Source: a virus
Length of the DNA: 64,000 nt
Strand: one strand, 5' to 3'
IMG/VR virus record: IMGVR_UViG_3300003890_000014
Span: 1 to 64,000 of that record
The position numbers and the translations under genes were made by a program. The notes under the pieces were generated by a model. It was not told the origin of the DNA. It was given only the letters and a program-made list of their open reading frames with translations, and did no database searches. Shown here piece by piece: positions 7,028-15,655 of this stretch (position 1 is its first letter; each line of letters starts with the position of its first letter).

Positions 7028-7111
7028 ATGGAATACCTAAGTCAAATTGTACTGATTGAATGTTATATATGCGTTGCAGTCTTAGGAATAGGAGTTATTT
7101 TCGAAAAATAA
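7028..7111 (+). CDS. 27-aa membrane peptide
   Basis: ATG at 7028 after AAGGAGTGTC. Mostly hydrophobic (MEYLSQIVLIECYICVAVLG). Good ribosome site and position in the operon; no known role. Confidence 0.4.
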   Translation: MEYLSQIVLIECYICVAVLGIGVIFEK

Positions 7112-7114
7112 GGC

Positions 7115-7176
7115 TTGCAATACTTGAGTGTTTTGGTACTATTAAATAAACCGACCCTGGAAGGGTCACGAAAGGA
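7115..7176 (+). promoter_or_regulatory. promoter and leader hairpin for DUF932 gene
   Basis: TTGCAA, 16 bases, TACTAT (7115-7142), then a perfect 5-bp hairpin GACCC-TGGAA-GGGTC (7153-7167) and CGAAAGGA (7169-7176) just before the ATG at 7186. The hairpin is close to the 5' end of the predicted transcript. Confidence 0.45.
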
Positions 7177-7185
7177 AAAAATAAA

Positions 7186-8037
7186 ATGAAAACTTTAAAC
7201 CTTGAAAATGTAGGCAACGTATTAGATGCCCGATTGACTGAAAACCGTACTATTGAAAATGTAGTGACGAAGTCATTTATGCAAACCGAAAGGTATTCAA
7301 ACGTGAGTGAAAAATTCCAAGTTATTCAGCCTGCCATGATCGGCGGGGTTTTGAGTGAAAACGGTTTTAAACTGGTGTCATTGATAACAGGTAAGGCAAA
7401 ACACGAAGACAAAAAAGACTTCCAACGTACTATTGCCCGATATCGTGAATTAGATGCCTTTGAAGTTGACGGGTTGCACCTTGACCTATTGTATATTTCT
7501 AATCATATGGGTCGAGGTCGAGATAGACTGATTTTGTCTTTTATGCGTGGCGTATGCGCTAACCAATGGAATACAGGCAAAGGTTTTGACGCTGTATATA
7601 TTCGTCATTCGGGCAACCCTATTGCAGACCTAAGAGATGGAATTGCACGCATATTAGGTCAACGGTCTAAACTAGTGCAAGTCATTCAAAAAATGCAAAA
7701 CGTGACGTTAACAGCGGGTCAAATTGAGACGCTTGCCCGTCAATATGCTGAAATTAGACTTGATGGGGTCGAAAACGTCATTGACGTTGATTTTAAATCG
7801 CTTGCAAAAATTCACCGTCAAGACGATGCAAAACTTGACCTTTTCACCGTTGCGAACGTATTGCAAGAAAACGTCATTAGGTCAAGACTTAAGTACCGAA
7901 TCAAAACCGTTGACTCAAACGGTCAAACCGTTGAAAGGAATCAATCAACTAGGGTTTTAAGAGGGTCAAGCGTCAAATTAATTGACCTTAATGCCAAAAT
8001 GTTTGATGTTGCAATGCAATACCTTAATGCAGCGTAA
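7186..8037 (+). CDS. DUF932-like phage protein (283 aa)
   Basis: Shows the order typical of the DUF932 (phage/plasmid-like) family: an N-terminal FQVIQPAMIGGVLSENGF region, a central beta region with ISNHMGRGRDRL, then FMRGVCANQWNTG and IRHSGN, and a helical C-terminal half. The biochemical role of the family is not established; members occur in phages and plasmids, often with early genes. Size is normal. Strong ribosome site CGAAAGGA. First large gene of the early cluster. Confidence 0.7.
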   Translation: MKTLNLENVGNVLDARLTENRTIENVVTKSFMQTERYSNVSEKFQVIQPAMIGGVLSENGFKLVSLITGKAKHEDKKDFQRTIARYRELDAFEVDGLHLDLLYISNHMGRGRDRLILSFMRGVCANQWNTGKGFDAVYIRHSGNPIADLRDGIARILGQRSKLVQVIQKMQNVTLTAGQIETLARQYAEIRLDGVENVIDVDFKSLAKIHRQDDAKLDLFTVANVLQENVIRSRLKYRIKTVDSNGQTVERNQSTRVLRGSSVKLIDLNAKMFDVAMQYLNAA

Positions 8038-8158
8038 CTCAATAGAAGGGTTGACCTTGCCCGAAAGGTTTTGCATCGCAAAATTGCTAACTTTATAGCG
8101 GAAAAAAGACTCAAAAAGGTTGCATAACTCAAAACAAAACTTGAAAGGACAAAACAAA

Positions 8159-8416
8159 ATGAAAAAAACCAAGACTTTTAAAATAGGCAAATATTCAAAT
8201 TTTGGCAAGTGGCGATTGACCCTTGATGGTCAAACCTTGAGAGTACAAGGCATTGACTGGACAACGGACAAAGTACTTGAAGACTTGACCTTTCATGCGC
8301 AAGACTTTAGTAATATAGAGACTTTTTTAGTTGATAACATGACACCATATTACGCCGAAAAACTTATGCAATGGGTCAACCCTAAGCATGATCAAAACTT
8401 TTTTTCAGATTACTAA
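8159..8416 (+). CDS. hypothetical protein (85 aa)
   Basis: The ATG at 8159 with GAAAGGA 12 bases upstream is preferred over an in-frame TTG at 8120. Begins MKKTKTFKIGKYSNFGKW. Soluble alpha/beta protein, no family recognised. In the 120 bases before it lies a TTTTGC-ATC-GCAAAA hairpin at 8069-8083. Confidence 0.55.
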   Translation: MKKTKTFKIGKYSNFGKWRLTLDGQTLRVQGIDWTTDKVLEDLTFHAQDFSNIETFLVDNMTPYYAEKLMQWVNPKHDQNFFSDY

Positions 8417-8441
8417 ACCAAAAACCAAAGGAGTGAATCAA

Positions 8442-8708
8442 ATGAAAAACAAAACGTGTCAATATTGCAAGACTTCAACCCATATGACTAAAGTACTTGA
8501 CGAGACTTATGGCATTGTATCCGAACGGTATCGGGTTTGCTTTGAGTGTCAACCTTCAATGGACAGTGGCGACTATACCGACCAGTCAAGGCCGCGGGCA
8601 TTAAACGGTGACGATGGAGATTTAAACTATTTTGCTGAATCGTCTCATGCACCTGATATTGACGAGACTTTAGACGTTGAACTAACAGACCTTGAAGAGG
8701 TAGTATAA
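8442..8708 (+). CDS. small zinc-ribbon-like protein (88 aa)
   Basis: ATG at 8442 after AAAGGAG. Two CxxC pairs (CQYC and CFEC) about 30 residues apart suggest a zinc knuckle; the tail is strongly acidic. Possibly nucleic-acid or protein binding. An upstream in-frame start at 8388 lies inside the previous gene and is not used. Confidence 0.55.
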   Translation: MKNKTCQYCKTSTHMTKVLDETYGIVSERYRVCFECQPSMDSGDYTDQSRPRALNGDDGDLNYFAESSHAPDIDETLDVELTDLEEVV

Positions 8709-8710
8709 CC

Positions 8711-8875
8711 ATGAAATATCAACCTTTTATGTTAGAACTTTGGGAGTTAACAGGCGAAATCGGTACTATTGCAGAGACCGACGACCGTTATGTTGACGTA
8801 TATCGTGCACTGTCAGATGCTTTTGATCGTGCCGAAGAAAACGAATTGATATTGTCTGAAGAATACGATGATTAA
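8711..8875 (+). CDS. small acidic protein (54 aa)
   Basis: ATG two bases after the previous stop; very acidic (EENELILSEEYDD at the end). May be a small inhibitor or decoy, but nothing shows this. Confidence 0.5.
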   Translation: MKYQPFMLELWELTGEIGTIAETDDRYVDVYRALSDAFDRAEENELILSEEYDD

Positions 8876-8877
8876 AC

Positions 8878-8906
8878 TTGACAGTTATACTCAGAAAATG
8901 TTATAA
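8878..8906 (+). promoter_or_regulatory. consensus sigma70 promoter before rIIA-like gene
   Basis: TTGACA, 17 bases, TTATAA; 24 bases before the ATG at 8930, which follows GAAGGAG. Confidence 0.65.
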
Positions 8907-8929
8907 GCCTAAATGAAGGAGTCAAACCA

Positions 8930-10939
8930 ATGAAAATGAAAAACCATGCTAATAAATTAGAAACTAATGCTCAAATTGTATCGCAAAATTTTGGTATCGG
9001 TGACGCATCGGTGGTTATAGAGATTTTGCGCAATCGTCTTTACCAGCATAAAATTCGGACTTTAGTGCAAGAATATATCTGCAATGCTAGAGATGCACAC
9101 CGTGAGATTCATTCGACTGCAAGGTTAGAAGTTACGCTGCCCACAAAATTTAACCCTACGTTTTCAGTGCGTGATTTTGGTTTGGGTACTAGTCCCGAAC
9201 GTATGGAGAGAGTTTTCGTCCTTTATGGTGCATCAACTAAACGTGATAACAATACTCAAACGGGAGGGTTTGGGATTGGTGCAAAATCGGCTTGGAGTTA
9301 TACCGATTCATTTACTATCGTAACTTATATTGACGGTGTCAAACGGGTTTACGTTGCCCATACCGGAGTTAATAACAATGGACGACTTGACCTTATTGAA
9401 ACTTCACACACTAAAGAGTCAAGCGGTACTGAAATTAAAATAGCTGTTAACCCTAACGATTGGAAGGAATTCCGTAACGCTGCACTTCGAGCAACGTATT
9501 TTTGGGATATACGACCGAAATTTAAAGGAATTAATGAAAGTGAAATACCTACTCGTGAAATTGGATATCGAATCGGTAAGCAATTTGAAGTGCAATCAAA
9601 CAATTTACCTAGTTTTGTTACTTGGAGTAAAGGATATTACAACGAGAAAAAAGATTTACTTGTAATTGATGGTATTCCATATCCTATTGATGACGAATTA
9701 CAAGAAAAAATCAAAGGTTTTGACGTACTCAATGGGTTGATTAATCAAAGTAAATTTATTCTTTACATTGATAGTGGAGTGGTGGAAGTGTCTGCATCTC
9801 GTGAGAGTGTGGCCGACAGTATTGAGACTGTCAATGCGCTAGAGAATCTAATTAAAAGGCTCACACTCGAAGTGCGGAGCTGGATTGCAGATCAATTCGG
9901 TAAAGTAAAGTCAGTTAATGAGTTTCTGACTACTTATAGAACACTTAAAGACAATTTCAATGTAGAAGGATTCTCAAAATATGACGGTTATGAAATTAAT
10001 CACTACGGCAACCTTAATCATAAAGATTTGTTACCCGCTGTAGTAACTATTAAACACGTCACTAACTTAGATATAAGGGGTCGAAAGGTTACTTCTACTA
10101 TTAAGAGAACTCAAACCACAATGACAATCGACCGTATAGGCGCATTGTATCAAGTAGATGTAGAGGAATCAAAAGTTATTCAAAATCGCAGATTCAGAGC
10201 ATTATTTGCTACAAATAAATATATAACTTTGATTACTCCTAAAAGTGGAAGCTTATCAACTCAACTCATCAAGGATTTAGGTATCAAAAAACTATCAAGT
10301 GTAATTCCGATTGCAGTCGAGAGAGAAATTAAAGAATTTGGCATAACACCAAAACGTAAATCAGATGAGATCTGCGCTCATTTACCTACTAGTCGTGGGT
10401 TTGACTCTTTGACCGTGAGTGTTGATCAAAATGAAGTGACTTACATTTATGAGGAGAAGAATACACTTGCCAAACTCGATCGCTTTGAGCTATATGATTT
10501 TGCTAAATACCTTAAAGATTATAAAGATATGGTATTGATTGGACTTGCTCCGACGAGTATTGCTAAGATTAAAAGCAATCCTAAGTTTGTTAAGATAAGT
10601 ACGTTCAAGAAAAAATGGACGTTGACAGCTAATGAATTAAGTATGCTAAAATCTCAATTGTCTACTCATATTTATGATATCAAAAAGGTATTGAAAAAAG
10701 GGTATGAAACAATCAAAGACAAAGAAGTGAAAGATTTGGTTAAATCTTATATAGATATCACTAATACAAAATTATTACCTAAGTTAGTGGTGTCCGAATT
10801 TGCTCATGAAGCTAATGACTTTTTGAACAATGAAAGGGCTGTGATTAAGCGAATGAAATTGAAATACCCATTAGTATTCCAAATTCAAGACGCTAACATG
10901 AGTGAAGAGTTAGTAACTTATATCAATGCAAAAAATTAA
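8930..10939 (+). CDS. rIIA: rIIA-like GHKL ATPase (669 aa)
   Basis: The N-terminal third is a GHKL/Hsp90-type ATPase: EYICNARDAHRE (N box), VRDFGLG (G1, DxGxG), GGFGIGAKSAW (G2). This matches T4 rIIA, the membrane-associated protein tied to lysis inhibition and rex exclusion, both in fold and in being followed by a rIIB-like gene. The C-terminal half is lysine-rich and helical. T4 rIIA is 725 aa. The molecular activity of the family is not known. The gene has its own consensus promoter. Confidence 0.8.
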   Translation: MKMKNHANKLETNAQIVSQNFGIGDASVVIEILRNRLYQHKIRTLVQEYICNARDAHREIHSTARLEVTLPTKFNPTFSVRDFGLGTSPERMERVFVLYGASTKRDNNTQTGGFGIGAKSAWSYTDSFTIVTYIDGVKRVYVAHTGVNNNGRLDLIETSHTKESSGTEIKIAVNPNDWKEFRNAALRATYFWDIRPKFKGINESEIPTREIGYRIGKQFEVQSNNLPSFVTWSKGYYNEKKDLLVIDGIPYPIDDELQEKIKGFDVLNGLINQSKFILYIDSGVVEVSASRESVADSIETVNALENLIKRLTLEVRSWIADQFGKVKSVNEFLTTYRTLKDNFNVEGFSKYDGYEINHYGNLNHKDLLPAVVTIKHVTNLDIRGRKVTSTIKRTQTTMTIDRIGALYQVDVEESKVIQNRRFRALFATNKYITLITPKSGSLSTQLIKDLGIKKLSSVIPIAVEREIKEFGITPKRKSDEICAHLPTSRGFDSLTVSVDQNEVTYIYEEKNTLAKLDRFELYDFAKYLKDYKDMVLIGLAPTSIAKIKSNPKFVKISTFKKKWTLTANELSMLKSQLSTHIYDIKKVLKKGYETIKDKEVKDLVKSYIDITNTKLLPKLVVSEFAHEANDFLNNERAVIKRMKLKYPLVFQIQDANMSEELVTYINAKN

Positions 10940-10942
10940 TTC

Positions 10943-10971
10943 TTGACAACGTCGATCTGGTTTGCTATAAC
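10943..10971 (+). promoter_or_regulatory. consensus sigma70 promoter before rIIB-like gene
   Basis: TTGACA, 17 bases, TATAAC in the 54-base gap after rIIA. The TTG of the -35 box could be taken for a start codon, but the ribosome site AGGAAGGA lies just before the ATG at 10994. Confidence 0.7.
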
Positions 10972-10993
10972 AATAATAGGAAGGAAAAACCAA

Positions 10994-11773
10994 ATGAACT
11001 ATCATGTATTAAATAACTCTTTAGTGTTGAATTACAATAACAAAACCGTAGTAATTGATCGCAGTGATTCTCGTTTTGCTCCAGTATTGAATTGTATTCG
11101 AGAACAACGCCTTGATGATATTCCTACCATAGTTGATATTGAACAACAATACGCTGATCGTGGGCTTGAATTGCGTGACGGTCTATTACATATTGATTCT
11201 CAACCTTTGCCGATTGAATTGAGTGACCGCATTATTGCTTTCAAAGAAGAAAATTTACCTTTAGATGGGTTGCTAAAGTTTTGGAATAATCTAAAACAAA
11301 ATCCCTCTTTCAACGCCCGCAAAATGTTATTTAAATTCTTAGAACACAATGGGCATCCGTTGACTTCAGATGGATGTTTTATTGCTTATCGTGGTATTAC
11401 TGAGGATTTTAAAGACGTTCATTCACGCTCATTTGATAACCGAGTAGGTTCAGTATGTGAAATGGATCGAATCTTAGTTGATGATAACCCTAACAATACC
11501 TGCTCAAATGGTTTGCATGTCGCTTGTTTTAATTATGCAAAAAACTTTGGTCAGAAATTAGTTGAAGTCAAAGTCAATCCTCGTGATGTAGTAGCTGTGC
11601 CTACAGATTACAATGGGACTAAAATGCGAGTATGTCGTTTTGAAGTTGTAGCGGAATGCGCTATAATGCGCACTGAACATTATATTGATAAGTATAAAGA
11701 GGAATCATGTGATAATGGTAGTTGTGAATCATGCTCATGTGGATCTGAAAATGATGAAGACTGGAGTGCTTAA
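10994..11773 (+). CDS. rIIB: rIIB-like protein (259 aa)
   Basis: Carries the rIIB signature block: NARKMLFKFLEHNGHP, DGCFIAYRGI, DNRVGSVCEMDR, then CSNGLHVACFNYA and VVAVPTDYNGTKMRVCRFEV. T4 rIIB is 312 aa and acts with rIIA in rapid-lysis control and exclusion; mechanism unknown. The extreme C terminus is Cys/Ser/acidic (CESCSCGSENDEDW), possibly metal-binding and not typical. Start chosen at the ATG after AGGAAGGA, downstream of its own promoter. Confidence 0.8.
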   Translation: MNYHVLNNSLVLNYNNKTVVIDRSDSRFAPVLNCIREQRLDDIPTIVDIEQQYADRGLELRDGLLHIDSQPLPIELSDRIIAFKEENLPLDGLLKFWNNLKQNPSFNARKMLFKFLEHNGHPLTSDGCFIAYRGITEDFKDVHSRSFDNRVGSVCEMDRILVDDNPNNTCSNGLHVACFNYAKNFGQKLVEVKVNPRDVVAVPTDYNGTKMRVCRFEVVAECAIMRTEHYIDKYKEESCDNGSCESCSCGSENDEDWSA

Positions 11774-11774
11774 T

Positions 11775-12590
11775 ATGTTGACTATTAAAAAAGCTTCACA
11801 AATGGAAATTATTGCATCAAAAGATGAATGGTTGATTGAAGGTGTCATCCCTAGCAAATCTCTTTGTTTGTTAGGTGCAGCACCAAAACAGGGCAAGACT
11901 ATGATTGCACTTGAACTCTCGACCGCTCTTTGTTCCGGTAAACCTGCTTTTGATAAACATTTAATCCCCAAAAAAGGTCGAGTACTATATTTTGCAGGCG
12001 AAGATTCAGAGACGGGCTTAAAGCGACGTATCGAAGCCTTTGCTGACGCAAAAAAGACAAGCGTTAACGATATGGAATTGTATGCTATTACGGGACAACC
12101 GTTGCTCATTGATGATGCAAAAGGTAGAGAAGTACTACACGCAGCTATTTTGGGTTACAAGCCTGACTTATTAGTGCTTGATAATTTATCTCGTATTCAT
12201 CGATCAAATGAAAACAATGCTACTAACATGGCACATTTGTTTGAATTTCTTCAAGAGATCAAAAACAAATATGATACTAGCATTCTATTAATATGCCATT
12301 TAGGTAAAAATGGAACGCTTCGAGGTTCTTCGCAAATCGATTCTTATTATGAATCTGCAATGTTTTTGAAGAGTAAAAATGGGCAGCGATACGTTGATTT
12401 TAAATTTCGTAATTATGAAGAGCGTTTAGATGTTCCATATCAATTAGTAGCTAAGAATGGACTTCGCATTAAATTAGATTCTGCCGAAGTTACCCCAATT
12501 ACAATAGTAAATTCTTTGACTGAGGAACAAGCTTTGGCCACTGGACGATATATTAGGACTCAATCTGGTGGAATCATGAGGATAGCATGA
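11775..12590 (+). CDS. RepA-like (AAA_25) RecA-fold ATPase (271 aa)
   Basis: ATG at 11775 directly after the rIIB stop. GAAPKQGKTMIALEL is the Walker A motif, GYKPDLLVLDNLSRI the Walker B, and CHLGKNGTLRGSS the third conserved block of RepA/AAA_25 hexameric helicase-like ATPases. Probably a DNA-linked ATPase or helicase; family members help plasmid and phage replication start. Its 3' end overlaps the next gene by 4 bases. Confidence 0.7.
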   Translation: MLTIKKASQMEIIASKDEWLIEGVIPSKSLCLLGAAPKQGKTMIALELSTALCSGKPAFDKHLIPKKGRVLYFAGEDSETGLKRRIEAFADAKKTSVNDMELYAITGQPLLIDDAKGREVLHAAILGYKPDLLVLDNLSRIHRSNENNATNMAHLFEFLQEIKNKYDTSILLICHLGKNGTLRGSSQIDSYYESAMFLKSKNGQRYVDFKFRNYEERLDVPYQLVAKNGLRIKLDSAEVTPITIVNSLTEEQALATGRYIRTQSGGIMRIA

Positions 12591-13069
12591 AAGGGTTATG
12601 GTTAATACCTTGTATTTTGTTAATCGCCTGCGGTAAACCTGAGCGATGTATTAAGCAAGGAAAAGGTGATACTCCTGATATGATTAGAAATGTTGATCCT
12701 GATATGGAAGAGTATGTTCATAGATTTGAAAATGATATTGGGCATGATATTAATTTTCAAGTAAAGTTTGAAGAGTTATCTGATAACAAAGCAGGCGAAT
12801 GTATTCAATGGACTAATGGAGCAAAGTTAGTTAAGATTAAAAAATCCTATTTTATGGCTATCAATGAGTATCGTAAAGAGCAATTACTATATCATGAGTT
12901 AGGACATTGCGAACTAAACAAAGATCACAACGATAGCACTAAGACTTTTAATAGTCGAGCAGGGACTTGGCCTGCAAGTGTAATGAGAAATACTGCATTT
13001 AGTGAGTCAGAGTCAAATGTATATAAAGAAGAACGTAACTATTACGTTCAAGAATTGATAGGAGGATGA
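12587..13069 (+). CDS. lipoprotein with HELGH metallopeptidase motif (160 aa)
   Basis: Short signal peptide with lipobox (LLIACG, lipid on Cys 15). YHELGHCELNKDHN has HExxH plus a nearby Asp/His that could be the third zinc ligand, as in metzincin-type peptidases, though the exact metzincin spacing and glycine are not kept. Expected on the outer or inner membrane facing the periplasm. Role in infection unknown; host envelope protein cleavage or superinfection exclusion are possibilities. Confidence 0.6.
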   Translation: MKGLWLIPCILLIACGKPERCIKQGKGDTPDMIRNVDPDMEEYVHRFENDIGHDINFQVKFEELSDNKAGECIQWTNGAKLVKIKKSYFMAINEYRKEQLLYHELGHCELNKDHNDSTKTFNSRAGTWPASVMRNTAFSESESNVYKEERNYYVQELIGG

Positions 13070-13070
13070 T

Positions 13071-13379
13071 ATGAAAACATGTAATAAATGTAAAAATAAT
13101 GCCGTTTGGGTTGAATACAATACCTTTCAATATTGGTATTGTCGTACTTGTAAAAAAGAACTTCAATTAGAAACAATCACTATTGATACGAATACCATCT
13201 CTCAGAATGAAATAGATTCATTAAGAGGACAGGTTTTTGATAGTGATATTATCCTTAAACCAAATCCTTGTTCTCCTAAAAATAAAAATTGGAGTTCAAA
13301 ACAAAAAGGTATTTATCTTGAGCATTTAAATGGAGAACTAGTATTTGCACCATTCATTTTTGAAATGAGCTTCAAATGA
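13071..13379 (+). CDS. zinc-ribbon protein (102 aa)
   Basis: N-terminal CNKCKNNAVW and YWYCRTCKKE form a CxxC...CxxC zinc ribbon. The remainder has no known domain. GGAGGATGATATG gives a strong ribosome site. Confidence 0.55.
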   Translation: MKTCNKCKNNAVWVEYNTFQYWYCRTCKKELQLETITIDTNTISQNEIDSLRGQVFDSDIILKPNPCSPKNKNWSSKQKGIYLEHLNGELVFAPFIFEMSFK

Positions 13380-13663
13380 ACTCAGAAAATTTAGCTTATT
13401 GGATAGATGATGAAGGGCGTAAACTAGATCTTAAATTTAAGGCTTTGATTTATGCAGATAATTACGGAGATGTAGTAAATTTGTATGCTTATGATGGGAG
13501 GTTTCTTTATTCAGAACCTTACAGTAAAAGCTTTGAATTTAATACTTTTTTGAATAATGCAAAGAGGTCAGGAGTGGATCTATTCTACGCTGATATTCCT
13601 TTTACAATTGAAATCCTATGGTTGGTGTTCAATCATAGGGTTGATTTGATAAAAGTAGCTTAG
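13376..13663 (+). CDS. hypothetical protein (95 aa)
   Basis: Overlaps the previous gene by 4 bases. Soluble, aromatic-rich. Last gene of the rightward operon; its TAG overlaps the stop of the opposing gene at 13660, leaving no room for a terminator. Confidence 0.55.
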   Translation: MNSENLAYWIDDEGRKLDLKFKALIYADNYGDVVNLYAYDGRFLYSEPYSKSFEFNTFLNNAKRSGVDLFYADIPFTIEILWLVFNHRVDLIKVA

Positions 13664-13881
13664 TCTTCGATCTCATTGAGAAATATTTTAATCTCGTTGA
13701 TAAATAGCTTTCCATCTTTCTCTAAACATTCAAGTGCGTTTTTACCACGTTTACTTGCGATTGGAGAGAGTAAAAAATTTTTGACTTCTCTTGGAGTCAT
13801 ACCTTGATATTTTCTACTATTGCGAGAAAGTAAATGGATCAACTCAATTAAGTCTTTCTCAAAAGAACTTAAATTTCGCAT
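13660..13881 (-). CDS. hypothetical protein (73 aa)
   Basis: Last gene of the leftward head operon. Helical and charged (MRNLSSFEKDLIELIHLL). Four bases from the next upstream gene. No family recognised. Confidence 0.5.
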   Translation of the reverse strand: MRNLSSFEKDLIELIHLLSRNSRKYQGMTPREVKNFLLSPIASKRGKNALECLEKDGKLFINEIKIFLNEIED

Positions 13882-13885
13882 TGGT

Positions 13886-14782
13886 CTATTGATAAATTGG
13901 AAAGGTTATTTCTGTTCTTTCTTGTTTACGCATAAACACCTCTTTTGGTTTATCAGAAGGCTTTGCTTGTGACCATTCCATAGAGGGAGCCTCATTATTA
14001 ACAAAATTGTATATATATTCTTGAGGCACAATAAAGGCATAGCTTAACTCTTTACTATTGCCAGCAAAAACTAATCCTGCAATCTCCCCATTTTCATTAA
14101 ATACCGCCGAACCTGAACTACCTGGCATGATTGTTCCAGTTACTAATTGAGAATCAAAAGTCTCAATAACAGGTATTCCACCCGTAAATATACACATAAA
14201 CACTTTAGCTGGGTCTTCATAGTCTTCTTTAGAACATTTTTTTACGCCAATGTTTACTCTGATAGTCATTCGACCAGAAAAGTTACCTTTAGTGAGTACA
14301 TGTGGTAAGAGATTTGGATGTCCAGAGATAAACGCCTCAGAGTATTCTTCTGGAGCTTCTGAAGCGACCTTAGTATTGACTCCAAGATCGGCATTAACCT
14401 TTATCTCACACAGATCATGGCTAAAGGATTCTTTATAAGCTGAGATTAAGAAAGAGCGAGTACTTTTTACAACTAATCCACCTTCTTCAATTACTTTACA
14501 AACATGCTTATTAGTGAGGACAATGCTTTCAGTAGCAGATGAAGAGAGTATAACTCCTGACCCACCACTTGTTTCTGACATATTCACCACTTTAACTGAA
14601 GTAACAGCGAATTCTTTAACCTGTTTTGGTTTTAAATAATGAGTATCGAGCATGGAATATCCAAGACTTAATACTATCAAAGCTCCGACTATTCGTAATC
14701 CTGCTCGTTGATGAGCTTTAACAAATAAATCTTCTCGCTTCATAAACTTTTTCAATTTAGTTTTCAATTTTTTAAACAGCAT
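13886..14782 (-). CDS. membrane-anchored trypsin-like serine protease (298 aa)
   Basis: A basic N terminus and one transmembrane helix (GLRIVGALIVLSLGYSML) precede a chymotrypsin fold with a full triad: His in LTNKHVC, Asp in FSHDLCEIKV, Ser in MPGSSGSAVFN. Topology places the protease in the periplasm. It resembles HtrA/Deg proteases without a PDZ domain. Role unknown: processing of envelope or virion proteins, or control of lysis, are options. It sits downstream of the ClpP-type protease. Confidence 0.75.
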   Translation of the reverse strand: MLFKKLKTKLKKFMKREDLFVKAHQRAGLRIVGALIVLSLGYSMLDTHYLKPKQVKEFAVTSVKVVNMSETSGGSGVILSSSATESIVLTNKHVCKVIEEGGLVVKSTRSFLISAYKESFSHDLCEIKVNADLGVNTKVASEAPEEYSEAFISGHPNLLPHVLTKGNFSGRMTIRVNIGVKKCSKEDYEDPAKVFMCIFTGGIPVIETFDSQLVTGTIMPGSSGSAVFNENGEIAGLVFAGNSKELSYAFIVPQEYIYNFVNNEAPSMEWSQAKPSDKPKEVFMRKQERTEITFPIYQ

Positions 14783-14790
14783 ACGATTCC

Positions 14791-15072
14791 TTAGTTTATA
14801 TTTCCAGGTTGTTTGTTTGGTAGTCCCCCTACATTACCAATTAAACCCAGCGAGAACCCTTCTTGAATCTGTTTCAAAATGTGAATCTGTGTTTTTAAAT
14901 GAGCAAAGGCAGGATGATCAGCCGATTGTTTTTGCCTATAGAAATCCATATACATTTCACTTAAATCATCTATATATATGGATAAGGCGTTAAGAGATGC
15001 GATATAAGTCTCACGTTTAACCATGAGTAAAGCATCTAATTCTTGGTCAGAGTTTGGTTTTTTTTTCTTCAT
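14791..15072 (-). CDS. helical hypothetical protein (93 aa)
   Basis: Helical with a likely coiled coil (AHLKTQIHILKQIQEG) and a Gly/Pro/Asn C terminus. Overlaps the protease gene at 15069 by 4 bases. Could be a scaffold or minor head protein by position only. Confidence 0.5.
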   Translation of the reverse strand: MKKKKPNSDQELDALLMVKRETYIASLNALSIYIDDLSEMYMDFYRQKQSADHPAFAHLKTQIHILKQIQEGFSLGLIGNVGGLPNKQPGNIN

Positions 15073-15641
15073 AGTATTTTATCAACTAAACCTAACTTGA
15101 GTACTTCTTCAGCACTCAAATAACAGTCTTTACTACATAGTTTTTCAAAAGTCTTTGCTGTAGCTTTACCCTTTGAGAGTTTTTCATACAGCTTATTCAT
15201 TTGGTGTTCTAGAGACTCACAGTGTTTTAATTCATTTTTAAGATCAGAAAGGTTACCTTTTAACCAATCTGACATTTGATGAATCATTACCCAACTATTA
15301 GCACCTAAGATTCTCTCATCTCCAGCTGCCAAGATAAAACTAGCAGCAGACATGATTTTACCGAATCCTCTAGTGATTACATGACAAGGAGAGGATTGAA
15401 CTCGGTCAATCATTCCCAACATGTCGTAAACACTGCCACCATATGAAGAGACTTCAATACGGATAGGATGATCAGGCCATTTTTCAAGCTCATCAAAAGC
15501 TTTTTGAAATAGCTCTAAAGAAAACTCGTCGATATCACCGTTAAGATAGATTACTCTTTCTCTAAAGTTTACGTGATACTCAAAAATATTCTCATAGTGA
15601 ACATCATCCCGTCCACGGTTAAGCCTATTTTTAGAACTCAT
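15069..15641 (-). CDS. ClpP-type protease, likely head maturation protease (190 aa)
   Basis: ClpP/crotonase fold: VSSYGGSVYDMLG, catalytic Ser in KIMSAASFILAAG, His in SWVMIHQM, Asp in SKDCYLSAEEVLKLGLVD. In phages such proteins commonly process the scaffold or capsid during head maturation. The usual partner, a major capsid gene just downstream, is missing here. Strong ribosome site GAGGAGG. Being a true ClpP homologue acting on host targets is the alternative. Confidence 0.75.
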   Translation of the reverse strand: MSSKNRLNRGRDDVHYENIFEYHVNFRERVIYLNGDIDEFSLELFQKAFDELEKWPDHPIRIEVSSYGGSVYDMLGMIDRVQSSPCHVITRGFGKIMSAASFILAAGDERILGANSWVMIHQMSDWLKGNLSDLKNELKHCESLEHQMNKLYEKLSKGKATAKTFEKLCSKDCYLSAEEVLKLGLVDKIL

Positions 15642-15655
15642 GAGACCTCCTCTAA

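Noticed and set aside
10943-10993. TTG start for the rIIB-like gene
   Set aside because: The TTG is the -35 box of a consensus promoter; AGGAAGGA and an ATG lie at 10994.
11685-11774. Longer start of the RepA-like ATPase
   Set aside because: The extra 30 codons lie inside rIIB in another frame; ATG 11775 follows the rIIB stop directly.
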